From contig NZ_CP019426.1 of assembly GCF_009834515.1 (NCBI RefSeq), positions 3,895,501 through 3,959,500 on the forward strand: a stretch of DNA of 64,000 nucleotides, written 5' to 3'. Below, piece after piece: positions 1 to 8,951 of the stretch. Position 1 is the stretch's first letter. Every line of letters starts with the position of its first letter. The translations under genes were made by a program, and so were the position numbers. Source of the stretch: Pseudomonas sp. R84 (GTDB lineage Bacteria > Pseudomonadota > Gammaproteobacteria > Pseudomonadales > Pseudomonadaceae). The notes under the pieces were generated by a model. The model was not told where the DNA came from. It worked only from the letters and a program-made list of their open reading frames with translations, and did not search any database.

Positions 1-845
1 TCCAGCAGATCCGCGACCATCGGCGCAATGTCGGCAGCGATGCCGTTCTGGATCTGCACCACATCGGTGTCGATCGCACTCGGCGAATCAATGCTCGCAA
101 TCAACTGCGCAACGCGGGTCAGGTTCTCAGAGTAATCAGTGATGACGATGGTGTTATTGCCCGGATAGGCGTTGATCGGATTGTTCGGCGAAACAATCGG
201 CCGCAGCACCGGAATCAGGTTCACCGCGTTCTCGTATTGCAAACGAAACGTGCGCGTGAGCATGCCGTTGCCGGCCGGTTTGTCGGCACTGTAAATCGGC
301 CCGCCGAGCAACTTCGCATCCGCCTCCGGCACCACCTGCGCCACACCGCCCACGTCAACCACACTGAAACCCTGCATGCGCAACGCCGCCAGCAACATGT
401 CGTAAGCCTGCCGCGCCGGCACCTGACCTTCCGACACCAGCGTCAACGTGCCCTTGACCCGAGGGTCGACCAAAAACTGCTGCCCGGTAGAACGCGCCAA
501 CGCGCGCACCACCGCTTGAATATCGGCGTCGACAAAATTCAGCGTCACCGGTTGATCGCCCAAAGGATTACTCGGCAAGGCAATGCCTGACGCCGCCGCC
601 CCACTGCGCGCACTCTTGCTGATGTTGTGCAATTGCTTCGGCACAGGTCGCGCTTGGGCCTGCGCACGTTCGCGATCGAGCACCGCGTCGCCGCTGCGCT
701 GGGTGTTGGCCAGCGGCCGGCCCAGTTCACTGTCGACCAGCAATGGCGGCTGGTTCTGTGGTGTGGTGGTGTTGCTGCATGCACTCAACGCCATCAGCAA
801 CATCGGCAACGCCAGACGTGCCGGTTTGGATCCTGACCCCTTCAT
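1..845 (-). CDS. hxcQ: Type II secretion outer-membrane secretin, Hxc type (C-terminus beyond window edge)
   Basis: This is the N-terminal part of a GspD-family secretin, the outer-membrane pore of a type II secretion system. Reading from 845, the product has a hydrophobic signal ending in a lipobox (LSAC), a Gln/Pro-rich linker, an N0 domain (starting around LNFVDADIQAVVRAL) and further N domains (for example NNTIVITDYSENLTRVAQLI). The secretin core lies off the left edge. The lipobox fits HxcQ, which in P. aeruginosa is itself a lipoprotein. The start codon overlaps the stop of the upstream gspM-type gene by four bases (ATGA), which implies translational coupling. Gene order D-M-L-K-G matches hxcQ-Z-Y-X-T. 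Confidence 0.9.
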   Translation of the reverse strand, partial: MKGSGSKPARLALPMLLMALSACSNTTTPQNQPPLLVDSELGRPLANTQRSGDAVLDRERAQAQARPVPKQLHNISKSARSGAAASGIALPSNPLGDQPVTLNFVDADIQAVVRALARSTGQQFLVDPRVKGTLTLVSEGQVPARQAYDMLLAALRMQGFSVVDVGGVAQVVPEADAKLLGGPIYSADKPAGNGMLTRTFRLQYENAVNLIPVLRPIVSPNNPINAYPGNNTIVITDYSENLTRVAQLIASIDSPSAIDTDVVQIQNGIAADIAPMVADLL

Positions 846-1387
846 GAAGCTTCCTTAGCGCCCAGCGCCTGATCCATGCGAACGGTGCCTGACAAAGTGC
901 CGGCGGTGACTTCGGTCGAGGGGTTGTCCGCGCGTTGCAAACGGGCCTCGACCACTTGCAGAGAAAGTTGTGCCGGGTTGCTCAACAGCCAGTCGAGCAC
1001 GGCGTCGGCCGGCGCCGCATCGAAGGTCAATTGCCAGGCGCCCTGTGCCTCCTGTAATTGGTAATGCCCCGCCAGGCCACTGGCCTGCAGGGTCTGCTCC
1101 AGCGATTGCGCCAGGCTTTGCCCGTCCGGGCGCACGCTGACTTCGCGCAGCAGCACTTCCAGCGCTTCGGTCTGCGCACGCAGCTTTGGCGTCTCGGTTT
1201 GCCAATAGGTGATTTTCTTCAGCGGCGGCTGGATCAGCGCGACCCACAGCAGCAGGCCGACCAGCGCAATGGCCATGCCGGCAACCATGCGTTTTTCACG
1301 CAGGGCCAACGGCTGCCAACGCGCCTGCACCTGAGCGTAAAAGCGTTGCCACTTGGCGCGGTACAGCGCGAGCGAGGCCTTATTCAT
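842..1387 (-). CDS. hxcZ: Type II secretion inner-membrane protein, GspM type
   Basis: The 181-residue product has a basic N-terminus, one transmembrane segment (about residues 36-55, MVAGMAIALVGLLLWVALI) and a periplasmic ferredoxin-like region, as in GspM. GspM stabilises GspL in the inner-membrane platform. I chose the ATG at 1387 over upstream in-frame starts because a GGAG/AAGAAG stretch precedes it and it overlaps the end of the gspL-type gene by only a few bases. It sits between the gspL- and gspD-type genes with overlaps on both sides, so it is an operon member. Sequence conservation in GspM is low and the call leans on size, topology and position. Confidence 0.85.
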   Translation of the reverse strand: MNKASLALYRAKWQRFYAQVQARWQPLALREKRMVAGMAIALVGLLLWVALIQPPLKKITYWQTETPKLRAQTEALEVLLREVSVRPDGQSLAQSLEQTLQASGLAGHYQLQEAQGAWQLTFDAAPADAVLDWLLSNPAQLSLQVVEARLQRADNPSTEVTAGTLSGTVRMDQALGAKEAS

Positions 1388-2558
1388 CTTCTTCTGCTCC
1401 GCCGCTGTCATCGCTTTCACTTGGGGTGGCTTCAGTGGCCGGACGCAACGTCCAACCTTCATCATCTGCCGTCACGCTGATACCGGCCTGGGCCAAGGTG
1501 CTTTGCCACTCGTGATCATTGCCGCCACGACGGGCTTCACTCAGCAGACTCAGCTGTAAGACGCCGTCGACAAACGCCAGCCGCTCGACACTGCCGGCCA
1601 TCGACGGCATGCCGCTGCCGGCCTGCAACACCAGACGATTGAACGTCTGCGCCGGATCATCCGCCGCACCCTTCTGCCGCGCCGCCAATTGCTGGCGAAC
1701 CTGTTGCAACGGGTTGAGGATCACCGGCAACTCGGGAAATGCCTGCTTAACCCGCAGGTTCATCTGGGTTTTCAACTGCTGGCCCTGCCCGGCTTCGCGA
1801 GCGGCATACAGGTTCAAACCAATGACCCACACCGCCACGGCCAACGCTGAGAGGGCGATCGCCCTGCCCCAGCCACGATGCTCGGTTTTTTGCTGTTGGA
1901 CGGCGCCATGCAATCCCCAACCGGGTAACGGCCCGGTCCAGCGCTGCGCATCCGCCATCGGCAGTTCAGCGCACGGCGCCGGTTGCTCACCGACCCAGTG
2001 CAAAGTGACGCCCGGTTCCCACACAACACCGTCGAGGCCGTCATCAAACAACGGCTGCACCCGCGCCGCTTGCACGCTATCGCGCAGCAACAAATGCCCG
2101 TCCTGTACGCAAGCGACGGTGCCGGGCAACACTGGCAAACTGTAAGGCGCCGGATAGAGACCGCGCAGGTTCAGCCCAGCACTTTTCAGCAACTGGCCAA
2201 ACCGCAACAAGTGCTGCCGAGGCGCCCAAGCGATCTGCACCTGCCCGGCCTCGTCCCGCGCGCTGTGCGCGATGTGCGTCTCGCTGCTGTCGCCGAGCAT
2301 CAACGCCTGCGCCGCACATTGCACCGCCGCGACGATCTTGCTCGCAGGCAGCGGCGGCAAATCGAGACTCGCCAACAGGCTGTCAGCCGGGTGCAGAAAA
2401 CACACCAGCGGCGGCAGTTTCGACTGCTGGCTCAACTGGCGCAGACTGAGGCGTTCTTCCCGCGTGACCTGGCCCTGACGATCCAGCCAGGCGCAGTGCA
2501 ATTCACTGTGCAGATCCAGCTCCGCCAAGGGCGGCAACGCCACTTTCAACTGGCTCAT
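1380..2558 (-). CDS. hxcY: Type II secretion cytoplasmic-membrane protein, GspL type
   Basis: The 392-residue product matches GspL in layout: an actin-like cytoplasmic half (about residues 1-225), one transmembrane helix (about 233-250, ending IGLNLYAAREAGQ) and a periplasmic domain. GspL recruits the secretion ATPase GspE to the membrane and binds GspM. The C-terminus is acidic (SDDSGGAEEDE). The start overlaps the gspK-type stop by four bases (ATGA) and the end overlaps the gspM-type start, which indicates coupled translation in one operon. Confidence 0.87.
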   Translation of the reverse strand: MSQLKVALPPLAELDLHSELHCAWLDRQGQVTREERLSLRQLSQQSKLPPLVCFLHPADSLLASLDLPPLPASKIVAAVQCAAQALMLGDSSETHIAHSARDEAGQVQIAWAPRQHLLRFGQLLKSAGLNLRGLYPAPYSLPVLPGTVACVQDGHLLLRDSVQAARVQPLFDDGLDGVVWEPGVTLHWVGEQPAPCAELPMADAQRWTGPLPGWGLHGAVQQQKTEHRGWGRAIALSALAVAVWVIGLNLYAAREAGQGQQLKTQMNLRVKQAFPELPVILNPLQQVRQQLAARQKGAADDPAQTFNRLVLQAGSGMPSMAGSVERLAFVDGVLQLSLLSEARRGGNDHEWQSTLAQAGISVTADDEGWTLRPATEATPSESDDSGGAEEDE

Positions 2559-3514
2559 ACGCCCACCCGCGACCAGATCACCTGCGGCAAGCGGTCCTGG
2601 CTGCGATGCAACAACGCCTCAAGACTGACCCGCCGCTGATCACGCCGCGCCTCGCCGCGCAAGCGAAACCAGTCACTGGTAATGCCGACCTTGACGCTGG
2701 TCAGCTCCAGTTGCGGCATGCGCAAACGGTTAACGAAATCGCCACGGTTGATAAACCAGCGCCCGGCATCGCGCTCGGCGATCAGCGCATTCGCGCGCTC
2801 CAGCGACAGCCCGGGCACATAAGCAGCCAAGACCGGCGCGGTGGCAGTGTTGCCATTGAGCCAGGTCGTCGCGGGGATCACCGTCAGGTACGGCGCCAGT
2901 TTGCCAATCAGCGCCTCATTCACGCCGTCGACACTGCGCAAATCATCGATGCTGCGCAGCATCGGCAGCGTCGGTTTTTGCGGTTTGTGTGAAGCGTTGG
3001 GCGAGGTCGCGCGGCCACTGTCGAAACCGTTCTTCGGCGCTTCAGCAATCTGCGCATTCAGCAGTCGCGGGTAGGACGCGATCACCCGCTGACTGATGCG
3101 CTGACTCAACCCGGCACTGACCCCGATCAACTCGCACAAGCGCTGAAACGCCGCGACCTGCGCCTCATCAACCCGCTCATTGGCCACCAGATTGCGCAGG
3201 TTGAACTTGCCCTGCTCATCCTCCAGCCGCCCCTCAAAACCTTGCGCGGACAGACGCTGCGCCCACGGCTGATCGAGCCGGGTCAACGGATCGCGCTGAC
3301 GTGCGTCCCACAACAATTGACGGCTGATCTCCAACCCGCCCAGCACCAGCCAACGCCCCTGCACACGCTGCTGATCCGCCTCCAGCGCACGGGTCGACAC
3401 GCTCTGGCGCGTCAACATGCCCGCCGCAATCACCGCCACCACGGCCGCAATCAACAACGCGCTGATAATCGCCATGCCCTGTTGCTTCGCCCCCTCAGGC
3501 GAGCGGCTGTTCAT
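2555..3514 (-). CDS. hxcX: Type II secretion minor pseudopilin, GspK type
   Basis: The product is 319 residues and begins with a short basic leader and a prepilin-like segment (QQGMAIISALLIAAVVAVIAAGML). It is followed by the large alpha domain typical of GspK (NLRNLV, SIDDLRSVDGVNE, YLTVIP). GspK caps the pseudopilus tip with GspI and GspJ. I chose the ATG at 3514 because it directly precedes the leader and follows an AAGG ribosome-binding site. The longer open frame has no homologous sequence. The mature start is MAIIS instead of the usual FTLIE, which is normal for GspK. It lies eight bases downstream of the gspG-type gene. Confidence 0.9.
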   Translation of the reverse strand: MNSRSPEGAKQQGMAIISALLIAAVVAVIAAGMLTRQSVSTRALEADQQRVQGRWLVLGGLEISRQLLWDARQRDPLTRLDQPWAQRLSAQGFEGRLEDEQGKFNLRNLVANERVDEAQVAAFQRLCELIGVSAGLSQRISQRVIASYPRLLNAQIAEAPKNGFDSGRATSPNASHKPQKPTLPMLRSIDDLRSVDGVNEALIGKLAPYLTVIPATTWLNGNTATAPVLAAYVPGLSLERANALIAERDAGRWFINRGDFVNRLRMPQLELTSVKVGITSDWFRLRGEARRDQRRVSLEALLHRSQDRLPQVIWSRVGV

Positions 3515-3522
3515 GGCCGGCC

Positions 3523-3981
3523 TTACAACTGCCAGGAACCGATATCGGCATTCACGCCGTCGCCATCCGGCTGACCGTCGGCACCGAGGGAAAAAATGTC
3601 GATCTCGCCATTCGCGCCGGGGTTGAGGTACTGATAAGGCCGCCCCCACGGATCGTTCGGCAAGCGCTCCAGGTACGAGCGCCAATTGCTGTTCTTCGCA
3701 TCCGCCGGCCGCTCAACCAGGACTTTCAAACCCTGATTCATCGACGGATAAGTACCGTGATCAAGGCGATACAACTTCAACGCCTGCATCAACCCACCAA
3801 TATCCTGCTTCGCCGCCGTCGCCCGCGCCTGATCCGGCCGGTCGAGTACCTTGGGCACCACCATCGCCGCAAGAATCCCCAGAATCACCACGACCACCAT
3901 GATCTCGATCAGGGTAAAACCCTGCTGACCACGCAGCGTGCGCATCGGTTGCTGAAGCGATTTGAAAGGTGCGATATCCAT
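3523..3981 (-). CDS. hxcT: Type II secretion major pseudopilin, GspG type
   Basis: The product has a prepilin peptidase site (QQG followed by FTLIEIMVVVVILGILAAMV) and the C-terminal GspG signature (DPWGRPYQYLNPG, then DIFSLGADGQPDGDG), including the calcium-site region. It polymerises into the pseudopilus. I placed the start at 3981 (MDIAPFKSLQQ) because an AGGG site lies about nine bases upstream; the leader is longer than average and an internal Met at PMRTLRGQQG would also be plausible. It is the first gene of the minus-strand operon and is divergent from the gspI-type gene at 4129. Confidence 0.92.
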   Translation of the reverse strand: MDIAPFKSLQQPMRTLRGQQGFTLIEIMVVVVILGILAAMVVPKVLDRPDQARATAAKQDIGGLMQALKLYRLDHGTYPSMNQGLKVLVERPADAKNSNWRSYLERLPNDPWGRPYQYLNPGANGEIDIFSLGADGQPDGDGVNADIGSWQL

Positions 3982-4128
3982 CTCGACATACCCTGGCTTG
4001 ATTCGATTCGACGCGCAGTGTTGCAAGAAGATATGTCAGTGATGTTGAAAATCCTCGGGTGTTTTCGTCGTCAAGCCGTCAAGCACGCGGGTTAGCGTCG
4101 AGGGCTGGGTTTGGGTTTTGGGCCATGT

Positions 4129-4515
4129 ATGCGTGCGCGTTCGCGGGAAGACGGTTTCACGTTGATTGAGGTGCTGGTGGCGCTGGCGATTATTGCCGTG
4201 GCGATGTCGGCGGCTGTGCGGGTGGCGGGGTTGATGACGCAGAGTAGCGGGGTTTTGAGGGATCGGTCGGTGGCGATGATTGCGGCGCAGAGTCGGATGG
4301 CGGAGTTGCGGCTGGAAGGCAGGTTACCGATGGGTATGAAAGCGCTGGATTGTGATCAGGGGCGGTTGTTGCTGCGCTGTGAACAGGTGATCAGCGCAGC
4401 CGAGAACGGCCGCTTGCTCAAGGTTGGGATTCAGGTGTTTGACCGTAATCAGGATGCGCCGCCGCTGGCCAGGCTGGAGACTTTGATGTCCCGAACGGAA
4501 AGCCCCTCACCCTAG
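4129..4515 (+). CDS. hxcV: Type II secretion minor pseudopilin, GspI type
   Basis: The 128-residue product has a prepilin cleavage site (REDG followed by FTLIEVLVALAIIAVAMSAAV) and a GspI-like body (SRMAELRLEG). GspI forms the pseudopilus tip complex with J and K. The ATG at 4129 gives a short basic leader. The stop codon lies inside a dispersed repeat that begins at 4504, so the last residues (SPSP) are repeat-encoded. In PAO1 the neighbour on this side would be hxcP; here an accessory block of about 19.5 kb intervenes. Confidence 0.88.
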   Translation: MRARSREDGFTLIEVLVALAIIAVAMSAAVRVAGLMTQSSGVLRDRSVAMIAAQSRMAELRLEGRLPMGMKALDCDQGRLLLRCEQVISAAENGRLLKVGIQVFDRNQDAPPLARLETLMSRTESPSP

Positions 4516-4849
4516 CCCTCTCCCAAGGGAGAGGGAACCGATTGGGGGATATTCGAGAGCTACACCGACTTGAACGTATTTCATTGAATCCACAATTGCC
4601 AAGCCCACAAAGCCAAATCGAAGGCTCTTCACCAAAACCATAATCGCCGAGGACTTCCAGGTCGATGCACCCCGCAAGACACCTCGGTCGGCCCCCTCTC
4701 CCTCCGGGAGAGGGCTGGGGTGAGGGCCGCTTCTACTCGCAACCCCCAGAATCACCAAAGCCATAATCCCCACGATCTTTCAGGTCGACGTACCCCGCAA
4801 GACACCTCGATCGGCCCCCTCTCCCCCCGGGAGAGGGCTGGGGTGAGGG
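4504..4849. repeat. Dispersed repeat cluster with one left and two right inverted arms
   Basis: The arm CCCTCACCCTAGCCCTCTCCC at 4504-4524 is the near-perfect inverse of arms at 4706-4726 and 4829-4849, and each is part of a local GGGAGAGGG hairpin. The same type of arm occurs at 51766-51965. Such repeats are common between Pseudomonas genes. The left arm contains the stop codon of the gspI-type gene. No gene was seen from here to about 5111. Confidence 0.75.
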
Positions 4850-5111
4850 TAGCTTTTGCCCCCCATCCCGGAAGAATCATCTACAGAAACTGAGACCGGC
4901 CAGAAGCCATCATTGCCATGACAATGGTATCGTCCCCTCCTTTTCCAAATTTCTGACAGATTATGAATAGAACCAAATCCACAATCTGGGCCATTGCTCC
5001 CGCACCAGGCATCCCTGAATCACCCGCTCTTCCAATTGAGTCTGCAAACCTTCGACCCGCTTGCTTCGAGCCGCCCTATGCTGTCATGAGTATTCTCCCG
5101 TGCTCTCGTTG

Positions 5112-6233
5112 ATGGATGTCTACAGGCCCAACACATCGCAGAACGCGCGACTGAATGAGTTGCTGACTGTGAGCGAAGCCAATATTGACAGTGCTGAATC
5201 CACAGCCGACCTATTGAAGGTGATCCACGAGTTCGCCTCCTACGATGGCCCGCTCAAATTCAATTGCACACGCGCATGGTGTTTTTTCGGTACTGGCCTG
5301 CTATTGATTGCGGGCGCTGTAGTCCTTTTTGGGTATATGAATACCTATTCCGTCGTTTCTTTCTTTCAACGTCTGCAAATTGAGCCTGGCTTGGTCGGCG
5401 CAGTCACTGGTGTGCTAGGCATCGGGTTCGCCGTTGGGAGCATGAAATGGATGACATCCAAAGCTGATCGCTTGCCATCGCTCAGCCGAAGAATTGCTGA
5501 ACTGTCCTCCTACTTCCACAACGAGTTGATGTTCCTGGAAGAAGACTCGGACTGGACCCTCGACGAACTGGATGCGCAATTTGGTGACTACACTCGAGGC
5601 AACTACAGCCGAGAGTTTGTCGAATCGATAGAGGGAGTATTTACCGGCACACTGCGTGAGCTTCCTTACAATTACCGCCAACTGCACTACGTCAACAAAC
5701 GAACGGTGCAAGTCACGGTGACCGACAAAGACGGCAAAACCAAAACGGAGACGCGAGTGGTGTATGACCACTACGACCGGTACAGTTTGGTCATCGACTT
5801 TCCCTGGGTCACCGGGATATCGGTCAGATCTGATGACCAATCAGAGAACGACTACTCATGGCCGATGGACACGGCATCTCCGGACTTTAATAAAGCGTTC
5901 TGTTTGACTGGGCAGAGCGAGATACTCTGCGCGAAATTCATCAAACCTTCGACAGTGCTGCACTTGTTGAAGCTATTCGACATCCTCCATCGTCCGAACC
6001 TGGAGTTCTCCGACAATGGCAAGCTGTGCCTCAGCTTCGCGAGCAGCGACCTGCTCGCGTTCGGCACTGAGCATACGCTGGCTTCACCCAACGAGTTTTA
6101 CGCAGAAATTTCTGCGGGTGTCGCACTGCCCCGCCTGATGTCTGTGCTCCAATGGAGCCATGCACTCACTGAACTGCACGATGACAACTTTGCCTTGACC
6201 GCCACTCCCCCAAAAAAACGCAAAGAGAAGTAA
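5112..6233 (+). CDS. Membrane protein, DUF3137-like, partner of LemA
   Basis: The product of about 373 residues has two transmembrane segments in the first third (TGLLLIAGAVVLFGYM, then GAVTGVLGIGFAVGSM) and a long soluble C-terminal part. The pattern VFTGTL.., SPDFNKAFCL, then LCLSFASSDLLAF resembles DUF3137-type proteins, which are often encoded next to LemA. The function is unknown. The stop is followed after three bases by the LemA start, so the two genes form an operon. The start is uncertain: ATG at 5112 has no clear ribosome-binding site and an upstream TTG at 5061 is in frame. Confidence 0.7.
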   Translation: MDVYRPNTSQNARLNELLTVSEANIDSAESTADLLKVIHEFASYDGPLKFNCTRAWCFFGTGLLLIAGAVVLFGYMNTYSVVSFFQRLQIEPGLVGAVTGVLGIGFAVGSMKWMTSKADRLPSLSRRIAELSSYFHNELMFLEEDSDWTLDELDAQFGDYTRGNYSREFVESIEGVFTGTLRELPYNYRQLHYVNKRTVQVTVTDKDGKTKTETRVVYDHYDRYSLVIDFPWVTGISVRSDDQSENDYSWPMDTASPDFNKAFCLTGQSEILCAKFIKPSTVLHLLKLFDILHRPNLEFSDNGKLCLSFASSDLLAFGTEHTLASPNEFYAEISAGVALPRLMSVLQWSHALTELHDDNFALTATPPKKRKEK

Positions 6234-6236
6234 GCC

Positions 6237-6806
6237 ATGGACATTGCACTCATCCTCTCCGCTGTGATCGCCGTCATCATCATCTTAGTGGGCTTGGGCA
6301 TCTACAACGACATCATCGGGGGACACAACGCAGTACAACGTGCCTGGTCGGACGTCCTCGTTTACGAACGCCAAAAGACCAAGGTGCTCGATCAGCTTCA
6401 AAAGGTGCTCGCCGACTTCATGGTCTTTGAGGCCAGCCTCCTCGAAAAAATCACCGGCCTGCGCAGCGCGGTCCACGCCCTGCCTGCTGGAGCGGACGGC
6501 CATGCCCTCACCAAAGTTGAAACCGCCTCGAGAGAGCTGATGGGTGGCTTGCGCATCGCTTTCGAGGCCTACCCTGACCTGAAAGCATCAGAAGCGGCGA
6601 ACAACATGATGCGTGAAATTGCCGAACAACAAGAGAACGTCGGAGCGGCCATCACCATCTACAACCGCAACGTCGAACTGTTCAACAACACCATCGAGAT
6701 GTTCCCGGGCTCGGTCGTCAATGGCCTGTTCAACAAGAAAACTCGCGTTACGCCATTCACCGATACCGAAGCTTCGCAGAGCTTCTCTTACACCCCGAAT
6801 ATCTAA
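6237..6806 (+). CDS. LemA family protein
   Basis: The 189-residue product has an N-terminal membrane anchor (about residues 3-23) followed by the helical LemA domain. Diagnostic pieces are GIYNDIIGGHNAVQRAWSDV near the N-terminus, AYPDLKASE in the middle, and NRNVELFNNTIEMFPGSVV toward the C-terminus. LemA proteins are membrane-anchored helical bundles of unclear biochemical role. It directly follows the DUF3137-like gene, the usual partnership. Confidence 0.88.
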   Translation: MDIALILSAVIAVIIILVGLGIYNDIIGGHNAVQRAWSDVLVYERQKTKVLDQLQKVLADFMVFEASLLEKITGLRSAVHALPAGADGHALTKVETASRELMGGLRIAFEAYPDLKASEAANNMMREIAEQQENVGAAITIYNRNVELFNNTIEMFPGSVVNGLFNKKTRVTPFTDTEASQSFSYTPNI

Positions 6807-6917
6807 CCTGCGTTAAGCATCAAACCATCACCTGTGAGGGTGGTGGTCGATCACCTGTCCCCTTGAATAGATTCGCCGCTGATTTCTCGGGCGCGAACCA
6901 TTCAATGACACGAGCGT

Positions 6918-7376
6918 TCAATCGGCCCCTTCTGAATCAACCAGCCCCACCACCGGAACCTGCCAAGCAGGCTTTTTCCCGCTCTGACCATCAAACACAC
7001 GACGCGCCTCGCGAAAATCATCCACGTGCTCCACAACCCAAGTCCAAATCGGCGACATGCGAACCAACAACTCCATACCCAACGCCGTCAGCTCGTACTC
7101 AACATGGGGCGGCACTTGATCCAACTCCCGACGTATCAGCAAACCATCGCGCTCCAGCGCACGCAGCGTCTTGGTCAACATGCGCTGAGTCACGCCCGTC
7201 ATTTGCCGTTTGATCTCGGCATGACGCATCGTGCCGTACACACCCAGGGCATGCAGGATGCCCAGTGACCAGCGGCTACCGGCGTGCGCCAGGACTTCGC
7301 GCCGCACGCCATCATCGTCTCGTCTTAGCGTCTGGCAGATCGCTTCTGCCTGGCTAAGGGTTTCCTCATCGGTCAT
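6918..7376 (-). CDS. HxlR-family winged-helix transcriptional regulator
   Basis: The 152-residue product carries the HxlR helix-turn-helix: GSRWSLGILHAL, MRHAEIKRQMTGVTQRMLTK and LRALERDGLL, then the wing PPHVEYELTALG. The ATG at 7376 has AGGGGGA just upstream; an upstream in-frame GTG is less likely. It is divergent from the NAD(P)-binding oxidoreductase at 7473 with 96 bases between them, so it probably controls that gene. HxlR regulators usually sense electrophiles or redox stress, but the signal here is unknown. Confidence 0.88.
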   Translation of the reverse strand: MTDEETLSQAEAICQTLRRDDDGVRREVLAHAGSRWSLGILHALGVYGTMRHAEIKRQMTGVTQRMLTKTLRALERDGLLIRRELDQVPPHVEYELTALGMELLVRMSPIWTWVVEHVDDFREARRVFDGQSGKKPAWQVPVVGLVDSEGAD

Positions 7377-7472
7377 GTGTCCCCCTGGTATCACGCGTGT
7401 GCCTTCTTCTGAGCGCTGCGCATTCGTGCCAGCATCGCCAAATCATACAGACGACGGATCTCAGGAGACATC

Positions 7473-8414
7473 ATGACCGAAGCGACCCACCCTTCCCCAC
7501 AATCCATTCTCGTACTCGGCGCCGGCGAACTCGGCCTGCCGGTGCTGCGCAATCTTGCGCGGGTAGCCAAGCGCTCGCCCGGCAGCACCCTCAGCGTCCT
7601 GCTCAGGGATTCGACCATCAACACGCAAGTCCCTGAGAAAAAACTGGAAGTCGATGAACTGCGCAGTCTGGGTATCGAGATGGTCGCTGCAGACCTGGTT
7701 AACGATTCCATCGATCAACTGGCCGAAGTGTTCGCAGCATTCGACACCGTCATAGGCTGCGCCGGCATGGTCGCCGGCCGCGAAACGCCGATGAAACTGG
7801 CGACAGCTGCGCTCAGGTCCGGCGTGAAGCGCTATTTCCCTTGGCAGTTTGGCGTAGATTTCGAAGTGATTGGTCGGGGCAGCCCACAGGATTTGTTCGA
7901 TGCGCAACTCGACGTGCGCGAGTTGCTCCGCGCCCAGGATCAAACCGAATGGGTGATCATCTCGACCGGCATGTTCACCAGTTTTCTGTTCGAGCCGGTC
8001 TTTGAGGTCGTCGATTTTGAGAACGACACCGTCAACGCCTTGGGCAGCCTGGAAACCAGCGTGACGCTCACGACACCGGAGGACATCGGCAAGCTGACAG
8101 CGGACATCGTTTTCTTCGAACCGCGCTTTCGCAATGAGATCGTCTACCTGTCTGGCGACACGGTGACGTATGGGCAGGTGACGAGCCTACTTGAACGTGT
8201 GCTGGGGCGGCCGTTCAAGCGTAACGTCTGGACGGTTCCGTACCTGATGCAGGAACTGGAAAAAGACCCCACCCACCACATCAAAAAATACCGCGCCGTA
8301 TTTGCCCAAGGCAGAGGCGTGTCGTGGCCTAAAGCGGGGACGTTCAACGAACAGCAGTCGATTCAGGTCACTACCGCTGAACAGTGGGCTCGGGACAACC
8401 TGGTAGTCGATTGA
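7473..8414 (+). CDS. NmrA/isoflavone-reductase-like NAD(P)-binding oxidoreductase
   Basis: The 313-residue product has a Rossmann dinucleotide motif at the N-terminus (LVLGAGELGLPVLR) and the NmrA-like pattern VIGCAGM, AALRSGVKRYFPWQFGVD and WVIISTGMFTSFLFE. Members of this family either reduce aromatic substrates or act as redox-sensing regulators. The ribosome-binding site is CAGGAG seven bases before the ATG. The divergent HxlR regulator suggests a small stress-inducible pair. The substrate cannot be read from the sequence. Confidence 0.82.
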   Translation: MTEATHPSPQSILVLGAGELGLPVLRNLARVAKRSPGSTLSVLLRDSTINTQVPEKKLEVDELRSLGIEMVAADLVNDSIDQLAEVFAAFDTVIGCAGMVAGRETPMKLATAALRSGVKRYFPWQFGVDFEVIGRGSPQDLFDAQLDVRELLRAQDQTEWVIISTGMFTSFLFEPVFEVVDFENDTVNALGSLETSVTLTTPEDIGKLTADIVFFEPRFRNEIVYLSGDTVTYGQVTSLLERVLGRPFKRNVWTVPYLMQELEKDPTHHIKKYRAVFAQGRGVSWPKAGTFNEQQSIQVTTAEQWARDNLVVD

Positions 8415-8591
8415 CGCAAAGAAAGCCCCCCGCTCGCAGGTACAGATACACGTACATCGTCTCAACATTTATCGCGACTGAAGAGCCAGAACACTCCCAC
8501 CTTGGAACACACTCAAAGGTGGGAGCGAGCCTGCTCGCGAAGGCGCCAGAATGAACACCCGATCAATCACCAGGTGATCCCGACACCTACA

Positions 8592-8951
8592 TCACCCCGG
8601 CAACTGCAAATTATCCAGCGCCCGATTCACCGCCAACTCCCCGAGCATGATCAACTGCGCAATCCCCAACAACGCCCGACGCTGCGACGCTGGCAACAAA
8701 CTGGCGACGTTCTGCGCAATGGTTTTGGCCGAAGCGAGTGTTTCACTGGCATCGGTTAGCAGTTCTTCGTTTTTGTTGTCGGCGGTGACGGCATACATCC
8801 CACGGTTTTTTCGTGGGGGCGGCGTGGAACCGGGTGGACAGAGGTAATGGTCGAGCGCGCGGTCGGCGGCTTCGTGGAGTTTTTTGGAATCGATGGATTC
8901 GTAGGGAGACGTGCAGTTAGATTCGGGCGGGTTGGGTGTTGGTTTGATCAT
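8592..8951 (-). CDS. DUF6124 family protein, copy A
   Basis: This is a 119-residue protein of a Pseudomonas family that I recall as DUF6124, with no known function. It starts MIKPTPNPPE, then has SPYESIDSKKLHEAADRALD, a Pro-rich insert, and a helical C-terminus (LLTDASETLASAKTIAQN.., RRALLGIAQLIMLGELAVNRALD). There is no signal peptide or membrane segment. GGAG lies seven bases before the ATG, and this ribosome-binding site is predicted to be paired in the leader. Paralogues are at 12026 and 38947. Confidence 0.85.
   Translation of the reverse strand: MIKPTPNPPESNCTSPYESIDSKKLHEAADRALDHYLCPPGSTPPPRKNRGMYAVTADNKNEELLTDASETLASAKTIAQNVASLLPASQRRALLGIAQLIMLGELAVNRALDNLQLPG

Noticed and set aside
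4060..4084. Possible PHO box (CGTCAAGCCGTCAAG) between the divergent hxcT and hxcV genes
   Set aside because: The repeats are eight bases apart, whereas PHO boxes use 7-bp repeats with an 11-bp period, and the match to CTGTCAT is poor.
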